From positions 683,385 through 747,384 of the forward strand of contig QANU01042752.1 in the NCBI GenBank assembly GCA_003254905.1: a stretch of 64,000 nt of DNA. Direction: 5' to 3'. Below the pieces are notes generated by a model that saw only the letters and a list, made by a program, of their open reading frames with translations, did no database searches and was not told where the DNA came from. Below, piece after piece: positions 38,392 to 50,829 of this stretch (the stretch's first letter is position 1; each line of letters opens with the position of its first letter). The translations under genes and the position numbers were made by a program. This DNA is from Nissolia schottii. Its lineage: Eukaryota; Streptophyta; Magnoliopsida; Fabales; Fabaceae.

Positions 38392-38414
38392 ATATATATA
38401 TATATATATATATA
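38392..38414. repeat. (AT)n microsatellite in the 5' region of bHLH copy 1
   Basis: An alternating AT run starting 66 bp before the start codon. It occupies the same position as microsatellites in copies 2 and 3 and could serve as the TATA region. Confidence 0.9.
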
Positions 38415-38649
38415 AATGACATTGCCCTTTGTAAGCTTCCATTTTTATTTTAATATATGATTGAATGATCGAGTGGTTGTTGAAAGAAGTACTAATTATG
38501 AATAGTGGAGTTTTTATTTTATGATCTTAGTCTATTACATTTTTCAATTGAGAATATGTTAGTCTTTCAGGTGTGGCAGTAATAGATAATTCAATAAGGT
38601 ACATTATTATGCAAGATTATAAAAACTAGGTAGGAGTGCGAGCAAAACA

Positions 38650-38760
38650 CAAGTATGCAATGTGGCATCCCTATGTGTCTGCCTATGTGGGAGTGTGCAT
38701 GAAGGTGGGTGAGCGTGGATCATAACTTCAAACACATGTCACATTTATTTATTTGGGGAC
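38650..38760 (-). promoter_or_regulatory. Proximal promoter block shared with bHLH copy 2
   Basis: Closely matches 48005-48115 (shared words GGGTGAGCGTGGAT and GTCACATTTATTTATTTGGG). The position equivalent to the CACGTG G-box of copy 2 reads CACATG here (38733-38738), still an E-box. Known regulators of group Ib genes (IVc bHLH proteins) bind such boxes, which makes this a candidate iron-response region by inference. No equivalent is seen upstream of copy 3. Confidence 0.55.
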
Positions 38761-38769
38761 TCGGTTTAC

Positions 38770-40450
38770 TATTTCAAATTAATCTCATTCTCTTCTGAAA
38801 AATCTTTACCATGCTGGCAGAAATGTTCTGCATGTTTGCCTATTAGTTTCTGTTAGGTATAAAAAGCAGTGAGTGGAGTCTAAAATTGAAAAAAAATTTA
38901 AATCATTAGCTTATGTAAAATGTAACAGTATGCTAAATGTTATGTGACCTAAAACCTTAAAGTAATAGATTTATGAGTCTTCCTTAATTAATCTAAATTT
39001 CATTAATGCATGCAAAACTTTAATTTCATACTTTAAACACAACAATTTTTTTTCCCGAGAATTCACTGAAATTAACATATGTACTTGCTCCTGCTGTTGG
39101 GTTGAACAAAAGAAGAGCGCGAGAAAGAAAAATTCCACACACACACACACATATGCGTATAATGTACGTATTCGTTTGCATTTCTATACATGCAAGGTTT
39201 AACCGTGTAGCAGAAATAAAATCAACTTCTGAAAGTTAATTTGACAAGTAGAATTTGCTGCATATATTGTTATGCATTCGGGTGATAAAAGGAACACCTT
39301 ATGATGTCTATTTTGATCAAGGTCTTCTACTTTTTAAAATGAAAAGTAGAGGATAATGTTCAATATCTCGCCATTCATTACACATGATATTTATATCATC
39401 TCATCTTATAATCTCTAATGAATAGTGAGATCTTAAATATTATCCTCTTTTTTTTTAATTATAAATAGAAAATCTTGATCCGTCTATTTTAAAGAGTAAA
39501 AAATTACATCCGCCTCCTCTAAGATGAACATAGACCTTCCATAATTATAATATGGTAGACATTTTATTGTTAATTTTTGTTTTAAAATTATGCCCCTCAT
39601 AATTTCACACTTGCCAAAATTTGCAATCCCCTGTGACCGTCTTCTATGGGATTTCATAGTCTCTTGTCCTCTGTTGCACGTAAGAGAAAACTGGATCAGA
39701 CATGTTGTGAAGTCTATTGAATGTGATAATATGCGACATAATTAACAAAAAAACATCTTAATAATAAATAATGTCTAACCTTATTTTCAATTTTTTTTGT
39801 GTTACATTAGATACACTCGAATTCAAAACTTTCAGATTGCGTTTGATTGTTGAAACAGGACATGAAACATGAGGATAGAAACATAAAAAATAAGAAGACA
39901 AGTCAATCTTGTATTATGTTTGGTGACAGTGTACAAGACACTTATTTGTATTTATATTTTGTTTGATTTAATAGAGACAAGACAGAAAATACAGTCTAAA
40001 TGACTTAAAATACTCTTTTGCATTAATTTAATAGGAAAAAAATACGTTATCCTATTTTGAAAGTTTGTGTCCCCGTGTCCTAACAAAATGGAAGTACAGA
40101 AAATACACAAATTTTCTGTCATGTGACACAAATGTGCATATCTCAATAAATAAACATGATTTTTGTCCTCATGTCTTAGTATTTTTGCCTCGTCTCAGTA
40201 AATAAATGCAACATTAAGGAGAGCCGAAGAGGGGAGACACTAATGCCAATGTTGACAACTTTAATATTGGCAGTCAGTCAATGTATATTAAAGGAAGTGA
40301 ATGTAATTTTTAAAATTAGAAGGAATATCAATGTAATTTCACTTAAACTCAAGAAAAGGTTAATGTAATTTAACTAATTAAAAAGCTACTTACATATGAC
40401 ATTCAATAAAATTTGAATTTCTTACCTAATTGTAAGTAGGATTTTTAATT
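38770..40450. other. Insertion-rich DNA inside the copy 1 upstream region
   Basis: This 1.7-kb stretch separates the proximal block from the distal conserved block. At copy 2 the same interval is about 0.5 kb. It contains the palindromic AAAAGTAGAG repeat (39313-39365) and AT-rich filler, no gene. Confidence 0.5.
39313..39365. repeat. Palindromic dispersed repeat (AAAAGTAGAG family), copy 2
   Basis: Inverted relative to 719-771. The reverse complement reads TTGAACATTATCCTCTACTT and continues to CTTGATC. Confidence 0.5.
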
Positions 40451-40452
40451 AA

Positions 40453-40755
40453 AACGTGGCCATAGATGTCATACACATGCCCTTTACCTTCCTTGCCTCT
40501 GGTTTGCACGGGATAATTAATTAAGGTTTGGTTATCTCAATCCTTATGAATTAGAATTAAGAAATATGATGATGCATATGGCACTATAGTTATGTCATTA
40601 GGTGCCACATGATAATATAATAATAAGCATATTAAATTGTGACACAACGTAACATTTGCTGTGGATGACGATGACCATCATGGTAAATATTGAGTTATTT
40701 TATTCCCCCAACGTCAATACCTGAATGACTTCTCTCTTCTCTTTCGGCAAACAGC
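40453..40755 (-). promoter_or_regulatory. Distal conserved upstream block of bHLH copy 1
   Basis: Strongly similar to 48628-48940 (copy 2) and 56446-56665 (copy 3), in the same order and orientation relative to the genes. Shared words include CCTTCCTTGCCTCTGGTTTG, ATATGATGATGCATATG and TTAGGTGCCACATGATAATA. The E-box CACATG (40606-40611) is kept as CACTTG and CACATG in the other copies. It lies about 2.1 kb before the ATG, against 0.9 and 0.55 kb in the other two. No reading frame is shared, so a regulatory role or a fossil 5' exon is more likely than coding sequence. Confidence 0.6.
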
Positions 40756-40759
40756 CAGT

Positions 40760-42580
40760 CTGCACCCACCTCCGCAACATGAGAGGCCATGAGAAGCTGA
40801 GAGCATTATTGTTATATTTGGTTCAATTTACCTGTGTTTATTATGAATAAAGCTTTTTTTTTTAAATACTTAGCATCCACTATAAACATCTTTACACAAT
40901 TGTCCAATTAATTTATTTTATTTAGATGACTTTTTAATTAGGGAGTGTAATACTCAATTATATTGGATGATGTGTCGATATATGATTAGATGACAATGTA
41001 AAACTCTTTTACACTGTCAGTATATTCCAAATAAATCCAGGTTTTTTCTGGTCTATATCAAAATTGTTCTTTTCAATATATTTTGGGCCGATGTCTTTAT
41101 TGAGTGATCAAAACGAAGACCATTTTTCTGGGAATGGATGAATGTCAGATACTTCAGATGATTTTAGTATATGCTGCGATATTTCATCATTGATTCCAAA
41201 GGATGAGAGTATCCATTCCTAATTTTTCTTGAATCGTCGTAGGAGGCTGTTACGGGGACATGATCTTGCAGAGTCAGACGATAATGGATTCACTAAATCT
41301 TGATCCCTACTAGCAACGGAGGCATCATATTCAGGATTAACGATGTCGTGATATATGAGTCATTGAAAATGTTTTAAACTTAGTCTAGTGTTATGGTAAA
41401 GTCAAAGCTCCACATTGATGGAAATGGGTTTTATGAAAACCTCTATATATGAACTTTGTACAAGATAGAATACTTATGATATTGGACTAAGAATATGGAC
41501 TTAAACCTTGCCTATATAACACACACACGTATTGCCTCATCTCGTCATATGCGTGTCTAAGTCTAATGGACCTTTAGTTTTGGTCGTTACTTTTTGGGCA
41601 CAATTCCTTTTATATATGTAAGATACATAATTAATAAGCCAAGATATTTTCCTTGTGATCATTGGAGACTTATTGTTGGGCTAGTCTTATGACCGTTAAG
41701 CTCAACTTATTTTATAAGCAACCTTTAACTTATTTAATATCATGTCCATTAAGACCAAATACACATCAGCCAACACTTTCTCCATCTCTTCCTCTTCTTC
41801 TACCATTTTTGCTACTAGTCATCCTATTCCCTCTACTGATGCAATCCACGAGTTATAGAGGCATCCCTCACTGCCTCTATTGCTCCTTTCAAGTTTTGGA
41901 ACAAGTTTTCGTTGCTCAGTGTGTCGACAATTGTATATTGATGAGTTGCTGAAGTGACTCACATCTAATGCTAACGAAATTTACGTCTAGGCCTTTCAAC
42001 CGAGCATAGCATGAGGTAGCGTGAAGATAAACCCTTAAGGACAATGCTTAACACAAGTTGTGATATATCGTTTCAACTCATCTCTATTCTTTGTTTGTTT
42101 GTTGTTCGATTTTAGGATTTGTACCCAACCGATTTTTGTTTCTGATTTTATTCTTCCATAGTTTGCTAAAATACTAAATATTCTGCTACTTAAAGCATGG
42201 TGAACGCAAACGTAGATCAATGGAGGCGGTGCTAGGAATGCAGAAACCAACGTTGAAGGAATGGACTAATGCCAATGAAAAAAGCAAACCCAAGGACCAT
42301 AGACACATAAAGGTGAAAATCACGACCACACAAAGGCGGCAACATGGCACACAAAAGTGAAGCTAGAGCACACAGAGGCAAGGGAGACAGACACATGAAG
42401 GCGAAATCAAACCACACCAGGGTGGAAGGGTTGCACATGCATTGATGTGGAAAGCCCACAAGTTGAGGTGTAGAGGAGGAGAGCAGTGTAGACAACGGCT
42501 GCTTAGGTTTTCATTCATTTGCTTGCTATAATTAATTCATCAATATTCTTTGTATATGTCCATTTAAACATCAAAATGGT
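40760..42580. other. Intergenic DNA between bHLH copies 1 and 2, no gene supported
   Basis: 41390-41460 contains AGCTCCACATTGATGGAAAT and following words common in plant LTRs, suggesting a retroelement fragment. Frames at 41662-41952 and 42035-42495 have no recognised motif. Confidence 0.4.
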
Positions 42581-42589
42581 ATTTCGTAC

Positions 42590-42760
42590 ATAGTTATTAA
42601 ACTCAGCTCGACCTGGTCAGGTTGACTGGAAACCCGATGACTCGGCCATGGGATCGAGTTGATTATTTAATTGGACCGAACATGCAATCAACCTGGCTTA
42701 GCCCGGTCTAACCTAGTGTGATCCAGCGCGGTTTGAGTGACCCATCAGACCAAAGTGGCA
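42590..42760. repeat. GC-rich dispersed repeat (CTCGACCTGG... type)
   Basis: A stretch unlike its surroundings, built from words like CTCGACCTGG, ACTCGGCCATGGG and AGCCCGGTCTAACC. Plant genomes carry such sequences in many copies as parts of larger elements. No class is assigned. Confidence 0.4.
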
Positions 42761-43579
42761 TGTCAAATTTAATTTATACAAGTTCAAAAAATTTATCAGA
42801 TTTGAATTTGGTACCCTTAGGTTGGGAGGTTTTAATCCTTGCTATCAAGCTAGCACACTATTTTGGTTATGAGTGGTGCTGCGTGTAAACCAAAAATTCC
42901 ACCAACGTAGAACCACTAACGTATTTTATACATCTTGGGCCCACTAATTATTTTTCCCAAATCACTAACCCCTCACATTCTGAACAAACCCCCCAAAAAT
43001 CACAAATCCTCTCCCAAAATCTCGGATCTTTTCCTAAATTACTAACCCCTCACATTCGCTCCTCCTCTCCCTAACCTTCCCAAATCTAATACCTTCCCAG
43101 ACCCGAAACCAATGAAATTTCTTTCTTCCTCTCCCAACATTCCACACATCACCCTCAACTCAGCCCAATCACCATTGGAGTCGCTACTCTGTCTGCCATT
43201 CAACATCGCGACTCCGTCACCGTTCAACACCTCGAGTCCATCCTCCAAGACCGCTGTGGACCACCGTCACACTGCCCTCAACTCTCCCTCGACTATAGTT
43301 TTCCAACATTAGGCATGAACCTCATCCAATATTCGCGCTCCCTCACGTCGTCCTCTTTGGTATAACACTCTTCAACAGTTGTCACAAAGAATGATTTTAG
43401 TATAAAGTGTGGATGAGTTTGCTCATAACTAGTATTTTAGTTTTTTCAAGACCCTCATTTCGATTTGTTCATGATGGATGTACAAGTTTGTTCAAATTGA
43501 GTTGAAGAGTTTGTTCATAGAGGGTATTAGAGATTGTTCAATCTCAGAAAAATGTGTTTGTTCATAGTGAGTTATAGTG

Positions 43580-44110
43580 TTTAATAAGAATGAACAAACC
43601 TGTTCATACAAAACGAACAAACCCATATAACTGTAGTGAATAAATCTATTTAACTATGGTGAATAAACCTACATAATAAGAATGAACACAAACCTACTTA
43701 ATTGGAATGAGCAAACCCTAATATAAATAATGAACCTATTCATATAAAATGAACAAACCTAATTAACTATATTGAACAAACCTACTTAATTGGAATGAAC
43801 AAACCGCAATACATGAACTGAACTAGCACTTATTACTAAACCGAACAAACCCATTTAATTATGGTGAACAAACCTATTTAACCGTAATGAACAAACCCCA
43901 ATACAAATAATGAACAAAACTGTAAAAATAAAATGAACAAATCCATTTAACTATAGTGAACAAACCCTAATAGAAATAACGAACAAACTTGTTCATATAA
44001 AACGAACAAACCGATTTAACTGTAGTGAAACAAACCTACTTAACTAGAATGAACAAACTTGTCCATTGTTCATTGTTAGACAACTAGTTTGTTCATTATT
44101 CAATGTATCA
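43580..44110. repeat. Degenerate minisatellite, TGAACAAACC unit
   Basis: About twenty diverged units of roughly 25-32 bases built on TGAACAAACC followed by TATTTAACTA or CTACTTAATTGGA. It starts and ends with inverted words (TTTGTTCAT). This dense, direction-consistent repetition is typical of transposon subterminal arrays or of a local tandem expansion. Confidence 0.7.
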
Positions 44111-46380
44111 GTATTTGATCAAACTCAACACATGGGCTTTTTTTTGGAAATAACAGAGAATGTGCTGGGTCTTCCGTTCAGTATGAGGAAGAGACGACGT
44201 GAGCGTACGTGATGGAGGACATGAACATCGTTTGGGGGCGGCGGTTGAAGGACGTGATGAAGGAGGAGAGTAGATTTGAGTGGTGTCGTTGATGGCGGTG
44301 TAGCGGTGTATGGGCGGCGGCGTATGTGAGGCAGTGTGAAAATTAAAAGAGAGGGAAATGGGGCAATTGGAGAGACAACAAAGGCTAAATTACTCTAAAG
44401 ATAATAAAAATAAAGGCTAAATTTTTCTTTTTAATTGATTAATTTCTTCATAAGAAAGGGTACATATATATAATAACCAAAACCTATTCTAAAACTTTCT
44501 TAGTGAGATGTGTCACTCTCTAATTTATTATGACGAATATTGTTTTAAGAATTCCTCCTTATTATGTCAACACATCACATTTACATAATACCCTACAGTA
44601 TCCTTATTAGCCTAATATTTATTCCTATCACTAACCCTCTTTTTGGTTGAGACATAAATCCCCATTTCCTCTACAAACGAAGAGTATTGTTATCTGCCTT
44701 CTCTTTGTTATAGTGAAGCGTACGCTCCTTCTAACATGGACCGACTACTTACTTGATCCAAAATGTGGGATCAAAAGTAAAAAAAGGTTAAAAAGGTTGA
44801 GGGACAATATTGTAAAACTTTTTTGATAAATTGATTCAAGTACTCTATTCTCTCTTTGCCCCTCTCTCTCCCTCTCACTTCATTTCATTCCCACCGATTT
44901 CATCTCACTGTCACCACCACCGAGACTGCCTAGTCATCGGCGCCATCATTGCTACTGGGGCATTTCCCTCTTTCTCTCTCTCTCTCTCACTTCATTTCAC
45001 TCCTCACCAGTAGCACACCTCCGAATCTGCCATCACAGAGCCTGCATCTGACCTCATCCTCCAGTCCTCTTAAATCGCACCACGACCACCACCCACCGTC
45101 GTCTCCTCCCCACTCCAAATTCGTGTTTGCCTGTGCCTCCACCACCGTCTTGTCCCCCTCACGTGATCTCCATTTCAGATCTGCTGCTACTTCATATGTC
45201 ATATTCTCAAATCTCTTTCTACTTTAGATCTCTTCAGATCTGCTTCAAAAAATGTTGTAAAGTTAGGATTTTTATGGGTTTCTATGTTAGATTTTCTTCC
45301 TCTGATTTTGGGTTTATTGTTAAGGATTATTAATAAATTTTTTGAATTATGGAAATGTAGTTATGATGTTGATGGATAAAAAAAGAATGTTGATGATGTT
45401 GTTTACTAAGCATTTTGATGATGATGTTGTGTGATGAAGTTGTTCACACAGATAGATGAACTATTTTGATGATGTCTTGGTGGCTTTTTGATGTAGATTG
45501 AAAAAATTTGTGATTTAGTTTTGCTGACGAAGTTGGATTTATGTTGTTGATGATAAATGTGGATGAAAATTTTTGGCTTTTTAGATTTTGGGTTTTGATT
45601 GCAAATGGGTGGCGAGCGATGACAGCGGGAAGACGACGAAATGGAGGTGGCAGTAGTGGTACGTCGGCGTTGGCACTGGCACCAGCACCGATGGCAGTGA
45701 AGGGGTGGTGGTGCTTGATGGATACAGGAACAATGGAAAGAAAGGGGGCATGAGAAAGAAAGAGGGTGAGCCGGCACCTTCGCTGCCGCCATCGAGACTG
45801 CCTAACCTCCACTGCCATTATCGATCGCCATCATCGCCATCGTCGCCTCCATATCTGGTTCTATTTTGTCTTCTTGTTTCTTTATGCATCTGCACTTCTA
45901 ATTTTGTTTTGGTCTCCTTTTATGTGGATCCGGATTATGTTGTGTGAAGGGTAGTCACACCGACACCGGTGGTGGTGTGTGGAGGAGGTCGGTGGGATGC
46001 CAGTGGTGGTAGTGGTGGTGTTGGTGGAGGCGCTGGCATCAGAAAGGGTGGTGTTGAGGTTGGAGGCGGTGGTGGGAAGATTGCAAAATTGATGATAGAA
46101 AGGGAAATCACAAAATTGACAAAGGGTAAAATTGATAAATCGAATAAAATGTCCCCTATGTGCAATTTATTATTAACTGCAGGGGCCTATTTGAAATTAT
46201 ATAATTTTAGTTTAATAAAATTTTGGGGTCAAAAGCATAAATTCTTTCTCACTAATACAGACTATTGGATCTAAAATCTACGGTTAAAAGACTATGACCA
46301 TTTTAGATAAGTAAGTGAATCGTGAAGCGTAACATTTGTGTTTACGTGACATTCATTTGTATACATACATAAACGCACCT
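44111..46380. other. GC/CT-rich repetitive DNA between bHLH copies, no gene supported
   Basis: 44830-45200 is CT- and CCACC-rich; 45600-46080 is rich in GGTGGTGG/CCGCC words. All frames here are low complexity (Ser/Pro/His or Gly/Val) on both strands at once, so none is called. The outer edges (about 44765 and 46150) share weak inverted similarity (GGGACA..., TTGATAAAT...), hinting at a TIR element. Confidence 0.4.
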
Positions 46381-46559
46381 AAAATTTATAGCTAGCCTTC
46401 CTGCTCCTAGTAACTTCTGAAAAGAAGAAAATATATTGGCTCCCTTGTAAACTTGCAATCTATGCTTCCAAAATATGTACCATCTTTTTCAGGCATCAAA
46501 TTCATTATCATAGAACTCAATGCATTTGATCTTCATAATCGGAGTCAACATTAATTTTA

Positions 46560-47699
46560 TTAGAAAATCCTTTGCTTCTTTTCATATATTGAAGAAAGCT
46601 TCTCGGATAAAATCTCGGACTCTAGTCTCTGAGTTTTATCCACCTGAAAATGCAAGTTATAGAACACCCTTCCTCCAAAGGTCTCAAATGAAGAAGCGTT
46701 TAGCAATGCAAGGCCATAATTTTCTAAACACAGCAAGATCTCAGATAGTGGAGACTTGTGAACTTCATGAGAGGAAATCTGAATAGAAACCTCACTATCA
46801 CTAAGCCTGCTTGTGCTTGTTGAAACCACAAAAGCAGAGTTATGATGTGCAACATTCTTCCTTTGAGATTCTTTGTTCACTGCATCATCACCTTGCCGAG
46901 AAAATCTTGACAAGAGCTCCTCTTTTTTCTTAGCTAGTGCTTCCACCTGCTGTTGTAACTCAGGTATGTACTTTAGGACTCGTGAAATTGTTGCTGGAAT
47001 GCTCATTTTTTTCTGCAACATTCAACGTGGAATTATATATCTCCATTAGCATCTTGAAAAATTCCTTTTTTTTTAAAAAAAAATTCTTTAATTTGAATAT
47101 TGAACTAACAATAAAGCCTAAATTCCAAGAAAATAGAATTGGGTTATATAGAAAAATTAAATGGTTAAAATGCCTAATGCTAGCTTATTCTTAAACGGGA
47201 TTTTGACTTCGAGTCTTATAAATAAAGTCATGAGAGCTTTATTAGACAATGGGCTGACACTTAATTAGCAAAATTAATTAACTTTCAAGTGTTCTTGCTC
47301 TCAAATATATCTCGATCCTTAGCTATATAGCAATCTAAAGAAAAGATAATAAAAAGAAAGAGTAGAACAGTTAAGTACCGATTGATCTGTTAGAGGAAGG
47401 AGCGAACGAAGTGAGTAGTACAAATTATTGATCTTCTTGCGGCGATCTCGCTCACTAGCATTGTGGTTAAGCTTCTTGACCATGGTTGGGTCATCAGAGG
47501 ATGGTGTAGTTGACCTTTCAACCTCAAATTGTGATTGAGGTGGTGATGAAGAAGAGAATTGATGTCGAAATAATGGGTACTCTGAAGAGGTGAAGTAGTT
47601 GTTGTTCTGCCTATTATGATTTATAGAGGAATCGACCTCTAAGGGCCAACATCCCATGTTAGAGAACAAAGTAGTAGTTGTAGGAGATAATGCAAGCAT
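46560..47699 (-). CDS. Group Ib bHLH transcription factor, copy 2 (ORG2/ORG3, bHLH38/39-like)
   Basis: Two exons: 47699-47379 (107 codons) and 47012-46560. The intron 47378-47013 has GT/AG borders and phase 0; the product is 257 residues. The basic region is identical to copy 1 (H79, E83, R87), and helix 2 starts KKMSIPATISRV. A zipper-like KKKEELLSRFSRQ stretch and the conserved C-terminal SSFETFGGRVFYNLHFQ follow. Like copy 1 and unlike copy 3, the segment FQVDKTQRLE is uninterrupted by an intron. It keeps the KNV and doubled STS residues missing from copy 1. It is the only copy with a perfect CACGTG in the proximal promoter (48088-48093). Function in iron-deficiency signalling is inferred from the family. 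No frame break is seen, so the gene should be active. Confidence 0.93.
47013..47378 (-). other. Intron 1 of bHLH copy 2
   Basis: GT/AG borders. Very similar to the 360-bp intron of copy 1 over its whole length, including the B-box-like segment. This marks copies 1 and 2 as the most recently separated pair. Confidence 0.75.
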
Positions 47700-47782
47700 G
47701 ACTGGGATTTGTTGGAAAGAATCTGGAAAAGAAACTCTTAGGAAATTGCTTAGGTTATGTTTATGAGATGATCATGACTTGC

Positions 47783-47783
<1 letters not shown>

Positions 47784-47816
<33 letters not shown>

Positions 47817-47818
47817 CA
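47784..47818. repeat. (AT)n(AC)n microsatellite in the 5' region of bHLH copy 2
   Basis: A pure AT run followed by CA units, 85 bp before the start codon, at the place held by (AT)n in copy 1. Confidence 0.9.
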
Positions 47819-48004
47819 CTTTCTCCTTTATGTCAGCGTCTCTTTTTTATTTATAATGATATAAAATTAGCTTTTATTTTATTTGTTTTCTTTTATTATT
47901 TAATTAAGAATGTGTTATTCTTTTAGGTATGTGACCTAGATAATTCCACAAGGTCCGCTAGCTAGCTAAGATCGTTATGGAGAATATACCTTGGAAGCAA
48001 AGCG

Positions 48005-48115
48005 CGTGTATGCAGTGTGGCATCTATATGTGTGTGCCTACGTGGGAGTGTGCCTGAAGATGGGTGAGCGTGGATGAAAACTTCAAACACGTGTCACATT
48101 TATTTATTTGGGATT
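48005..48115 (-). promoter_or_regulatory. Proximal promoter block of bHLH copy 2 with G-box
   Basis: Contains CACGTG at 48088-48093 (AACACGTGTCAC), and a TACGTGGG near 48040. Similar to 38650-38760. G-boxes are the known binding sites of the bHLH proteins that induce group Ib genes under low iron; here this is inference from sequence. Confidence 0.6.
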
Positions 48116-48119
48116 TGTT

Positions 48120-48625
48120 TACCGTGTCAAATTAGACTCATTTACTCTTTTGATACCCCCAATTCCCAAATACCAATATTGTAAGGAAAGAATAGATTGG
48201 TAATCTTTTGAAAAATAACTCCACGTGTAATAAATAAAAAATTAATAATTATCTTAAAAACTCTTCTTAAGAAGTTAATAATATAAAATTTAAAATTTTT
48301 TAATACATTAAATGCATTAAAATGTTAAAAAAAATGTATATTTTTAATGAATTCTATTCTCGAAACAAATTTCCTTAACAAAATCGTATGACAAATTAAT
48401 CTTTACACCATGATGACAGAAAATCAGAAATGGACGCGGGAGTTAGATGTAATTAAAAACTGAAAGAAACTTTAAATTAAAACTAGTTACAACTTACTTT
48501 TAATGAAATTTGAATTTCGGATAGTTTTATATGCCAAAATTAAATTGAGTTCTGGTTGCTGTCGATCAATACGTGGCATGTGGCTGGCTGATGTGTCAAT
48601 GCATTGCGGGGAAGAATTTTTAGTT
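48120..48625. other. AT-rich spacer in copy 2 upstream region
   Basis: Unstructured AT-rich DNA between the proximal and distal blocks; no gene. Confidence 0.5.
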
Positions 48626-48627
48626 AC

Positions 48628-48940
48628 AGCGTGACCATGCATGCCATACACATGCCCTTTGCCTTCCTTGCCTCTGGTTTGCACGGGTTAATTAATTAAG
48701 GTTGGTTTATACCCCAATCCTTATGGATTAATTAACAAAATTGATGATGCATATGACATTATATATAGTTATGTGTCAGATCGACATTAGGTGCCACTTG
48801 ATAATATGATACGCATATTAAATTGTGACACATTGTGTCATTTGCTGAGGATGGCGATGACCATCTTGGTAAATCATAGGTATTTATTCCCCCAACGTCA
48901 ATAACGAATGATTTCTTCTCTCCTCTTTCAACAAACAGTG
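48628..48940 (-). promoter_or_regulatory. Distal conserved upstream block of bHLH copy 2
   Basis: Counterpart of 40453-40755 and 56446-56665. The E-box is CACTTG at 48795-48800. This copy also has CATGCATGCC at its far end, whose CATGC core resembles the IDE1 iron-deficiency element of grasses (weak, single-motif evidence). It starts about 0.9 kb before the ATG. Confidence 0.6.
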
Positions 48941-48949
48941 TTCCCAATT

Positions 48950-50300
48950 TCAACTTCAAACTTCAATCCCTTCACTTCATGCTGCCTCCATTGTTGCATC
49001 ATATAGATCGTTGAAACTATGATTATGACGCAAATGTAGGCAAATTCATTGATGCACCGTTTAAACTAGGGGTGTTCAATGGGACCCAAACTCGCCTATT
49101 CGGCTGGGTTAAGTTGGGTACTCGTAGGCTCAGGACTCAGGTATTGAGTCTTCAATGTTCAACATCAAATTGACCTACCCACCTGAAATACCCATATAAA
49201 TTTTTTTGATACCATGTTTTATTTTGTGCGGAAAATATTGTTTAATTAAAAATAAAAATTACAGAAGTTAATAGTTTCAATATGTTTTAGGTCCTTAACA
49301 AATGTATGAGATTTGGTTTAGATCTGTAAAAAATTATTTATTTAATTTAGTACAAATGTATAAGAAATTATCCAATTTTAGTTCCTATTATTAATGTGAT
49401 TATAAGGTTTTAGTCCTTGCTATTAGTAGAACTTTGTCAATTATTGATGTGGCTACCAAATTGCCACATCAACAATATCGTGTGAGCAAAATAAACTCAT
49501 TTGACCCATAACTCGGCCAAAACTTGACCCATATAACCAGCCATTTGACTCAATTTTGAGTGGTGGGTGAGTTATGATTTGGGAAAGAATTCAGTTCAAA
49601 TAGTAATTAATGGGTCAATGGATTGCTTACACAACACTGCCGATGTGACACTTTATTAGTTACATTAACAATTAACAGAATTTCACTCATTATAAGAATT
49701 AAAATCATGCCAAAATTAAACATAAATTTTTTCCTACCTAATTCCCCCACCTACCCATTTCTCACTCACCACACTCATTTCTCACTCTCTTCCTCCATAC
49801 CTCCACAACTTTAGACCCTTCTGCGTTCTTCTTCTTCCTTTCTTCACCCTTCCCCATGACTCAAGGCCTTCATTTTCTTCCTTGCCAGCCACCACTTTTC
49901 CTCTCACAATTTCCGCCCGTGAACACCCCTAATTTAAACTTGGGATTAGTGTACCAAGTGATCTACCTATATTTAGCCTCACTTATAATAACAAAACCAC
50001 AACCCAATTTAGAGTCTAGGCTCACTTCTATTTGTGCAATTCAAATGAGTCCTCTGCAGATGACCACAATAGCTCCTTGATATTGATCACGGAGATGATG
50101 GGGTCATTACACAATCAAACAACCTCAAGTTCCAATTCTGATTTTGTCTTGCTCAAACAATCAAACAATACCACTCCACCCAACTCCACCAACCACTTTT
50201 CTCCTCATTTTTACCTCATCAATGTTTTATGTGTCTCACTTTACATACAATTTATTATCCATTTCTAAACTGACTCTACGTCTCAAATGTTCTCTCACTT
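48950..50300. other. Intergenic DNA with dispersed-repeat fragments
   Basis: 49250-49560 matches 51235-51450 (same orientation), including GAGCAAAATAAACTCATT. It belongs to a repeat family whose inverted copy lies at 53456-53575. Nothing coding before the copia relic. Confidence 0.45.
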
Positions 50301-50309
50301 TCTTTCCTT

Positions 50310-50822
50310 CTTCATGCTTGAGGATGATTGGTTCGGGTAGCCTCACCAATGGACTACAGTTTTTGGATCTCACTTCATCACCCTTGCCCACAGGCCACTG
50401 CCACATCATTGCAAGCCTTCCCAACCAACCTTACATTTCTAGAGATGACTTATGGCATTATAGACTCAGTCACTTGTCTTCAAAGCGTTTGAATATCTTA
50501 CATTCACAATTTCCTATTATTACTTGCTCCAAAAATCACTCAAATAGTTGTGGTATTTGTCATTTAGCTAAGCAACATAAGCTCTCATTTTCTCCTAGTT
50601 CACACAATGCCACTGCTTGTTTTGATTTAGTTCATTTTGACATTTGGGGGCCTTTTGACACTAATTCTATTCAGAGACATTAATATATATTTTTTATTTT
50701 TATTGTTCTTGATTATTGTAGCTGTTTTTTATGGATATTTTTTCTTAAATCAAAGGCTAAAGTAGCTTCTAAAGTACAAAGTTTCATTGCCTTTGTCAAA
50801 ACTCAATTCAATAAAATGGGCG
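50310..50822 (+). pseudogene. Ty1/copia gag-pre-integrase/integrase relic
   Basis: One reading frame, broken by a single TAA at 50684, gives the copia order. LWHYRLSHLSSKRLNILH is the GAG-pre-integrase domain. CGICHLAKQHKLSFSPS is the integrase zinc-binding region. FDLVHFDIWGPFDTNS follows, then LDYCSCFLWIFFLKSKA and the start of the integrase core. It stops abruptly at about 50822, with no catalytic DDE end, RT or LTR. It is an internal fragment left by deletion or captured by another element. Confidence 0.88.
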
Positions 50823-50829
50823 CGTTGAG

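Noticed and set aside
45406..45818. Two overlapping minus-strand frames of 124-128 codons
   Set aside because: Low-complexity Ser/Pro/His in several frames at once, from a GGTGG-rich repeat.
45969..46274. Gly-rich plus-strand frame
   Set aside because: Encoded by a GGTGGTGG simple repeat, with no conserved end.
48628..48959. Coding gene in the conserved upstream block (66-codon minus frame at 48759-48959)
   Set aside because: The frame is not preserved in the matching blocks at 40453 and 56446, so conservation is not protein-driven.
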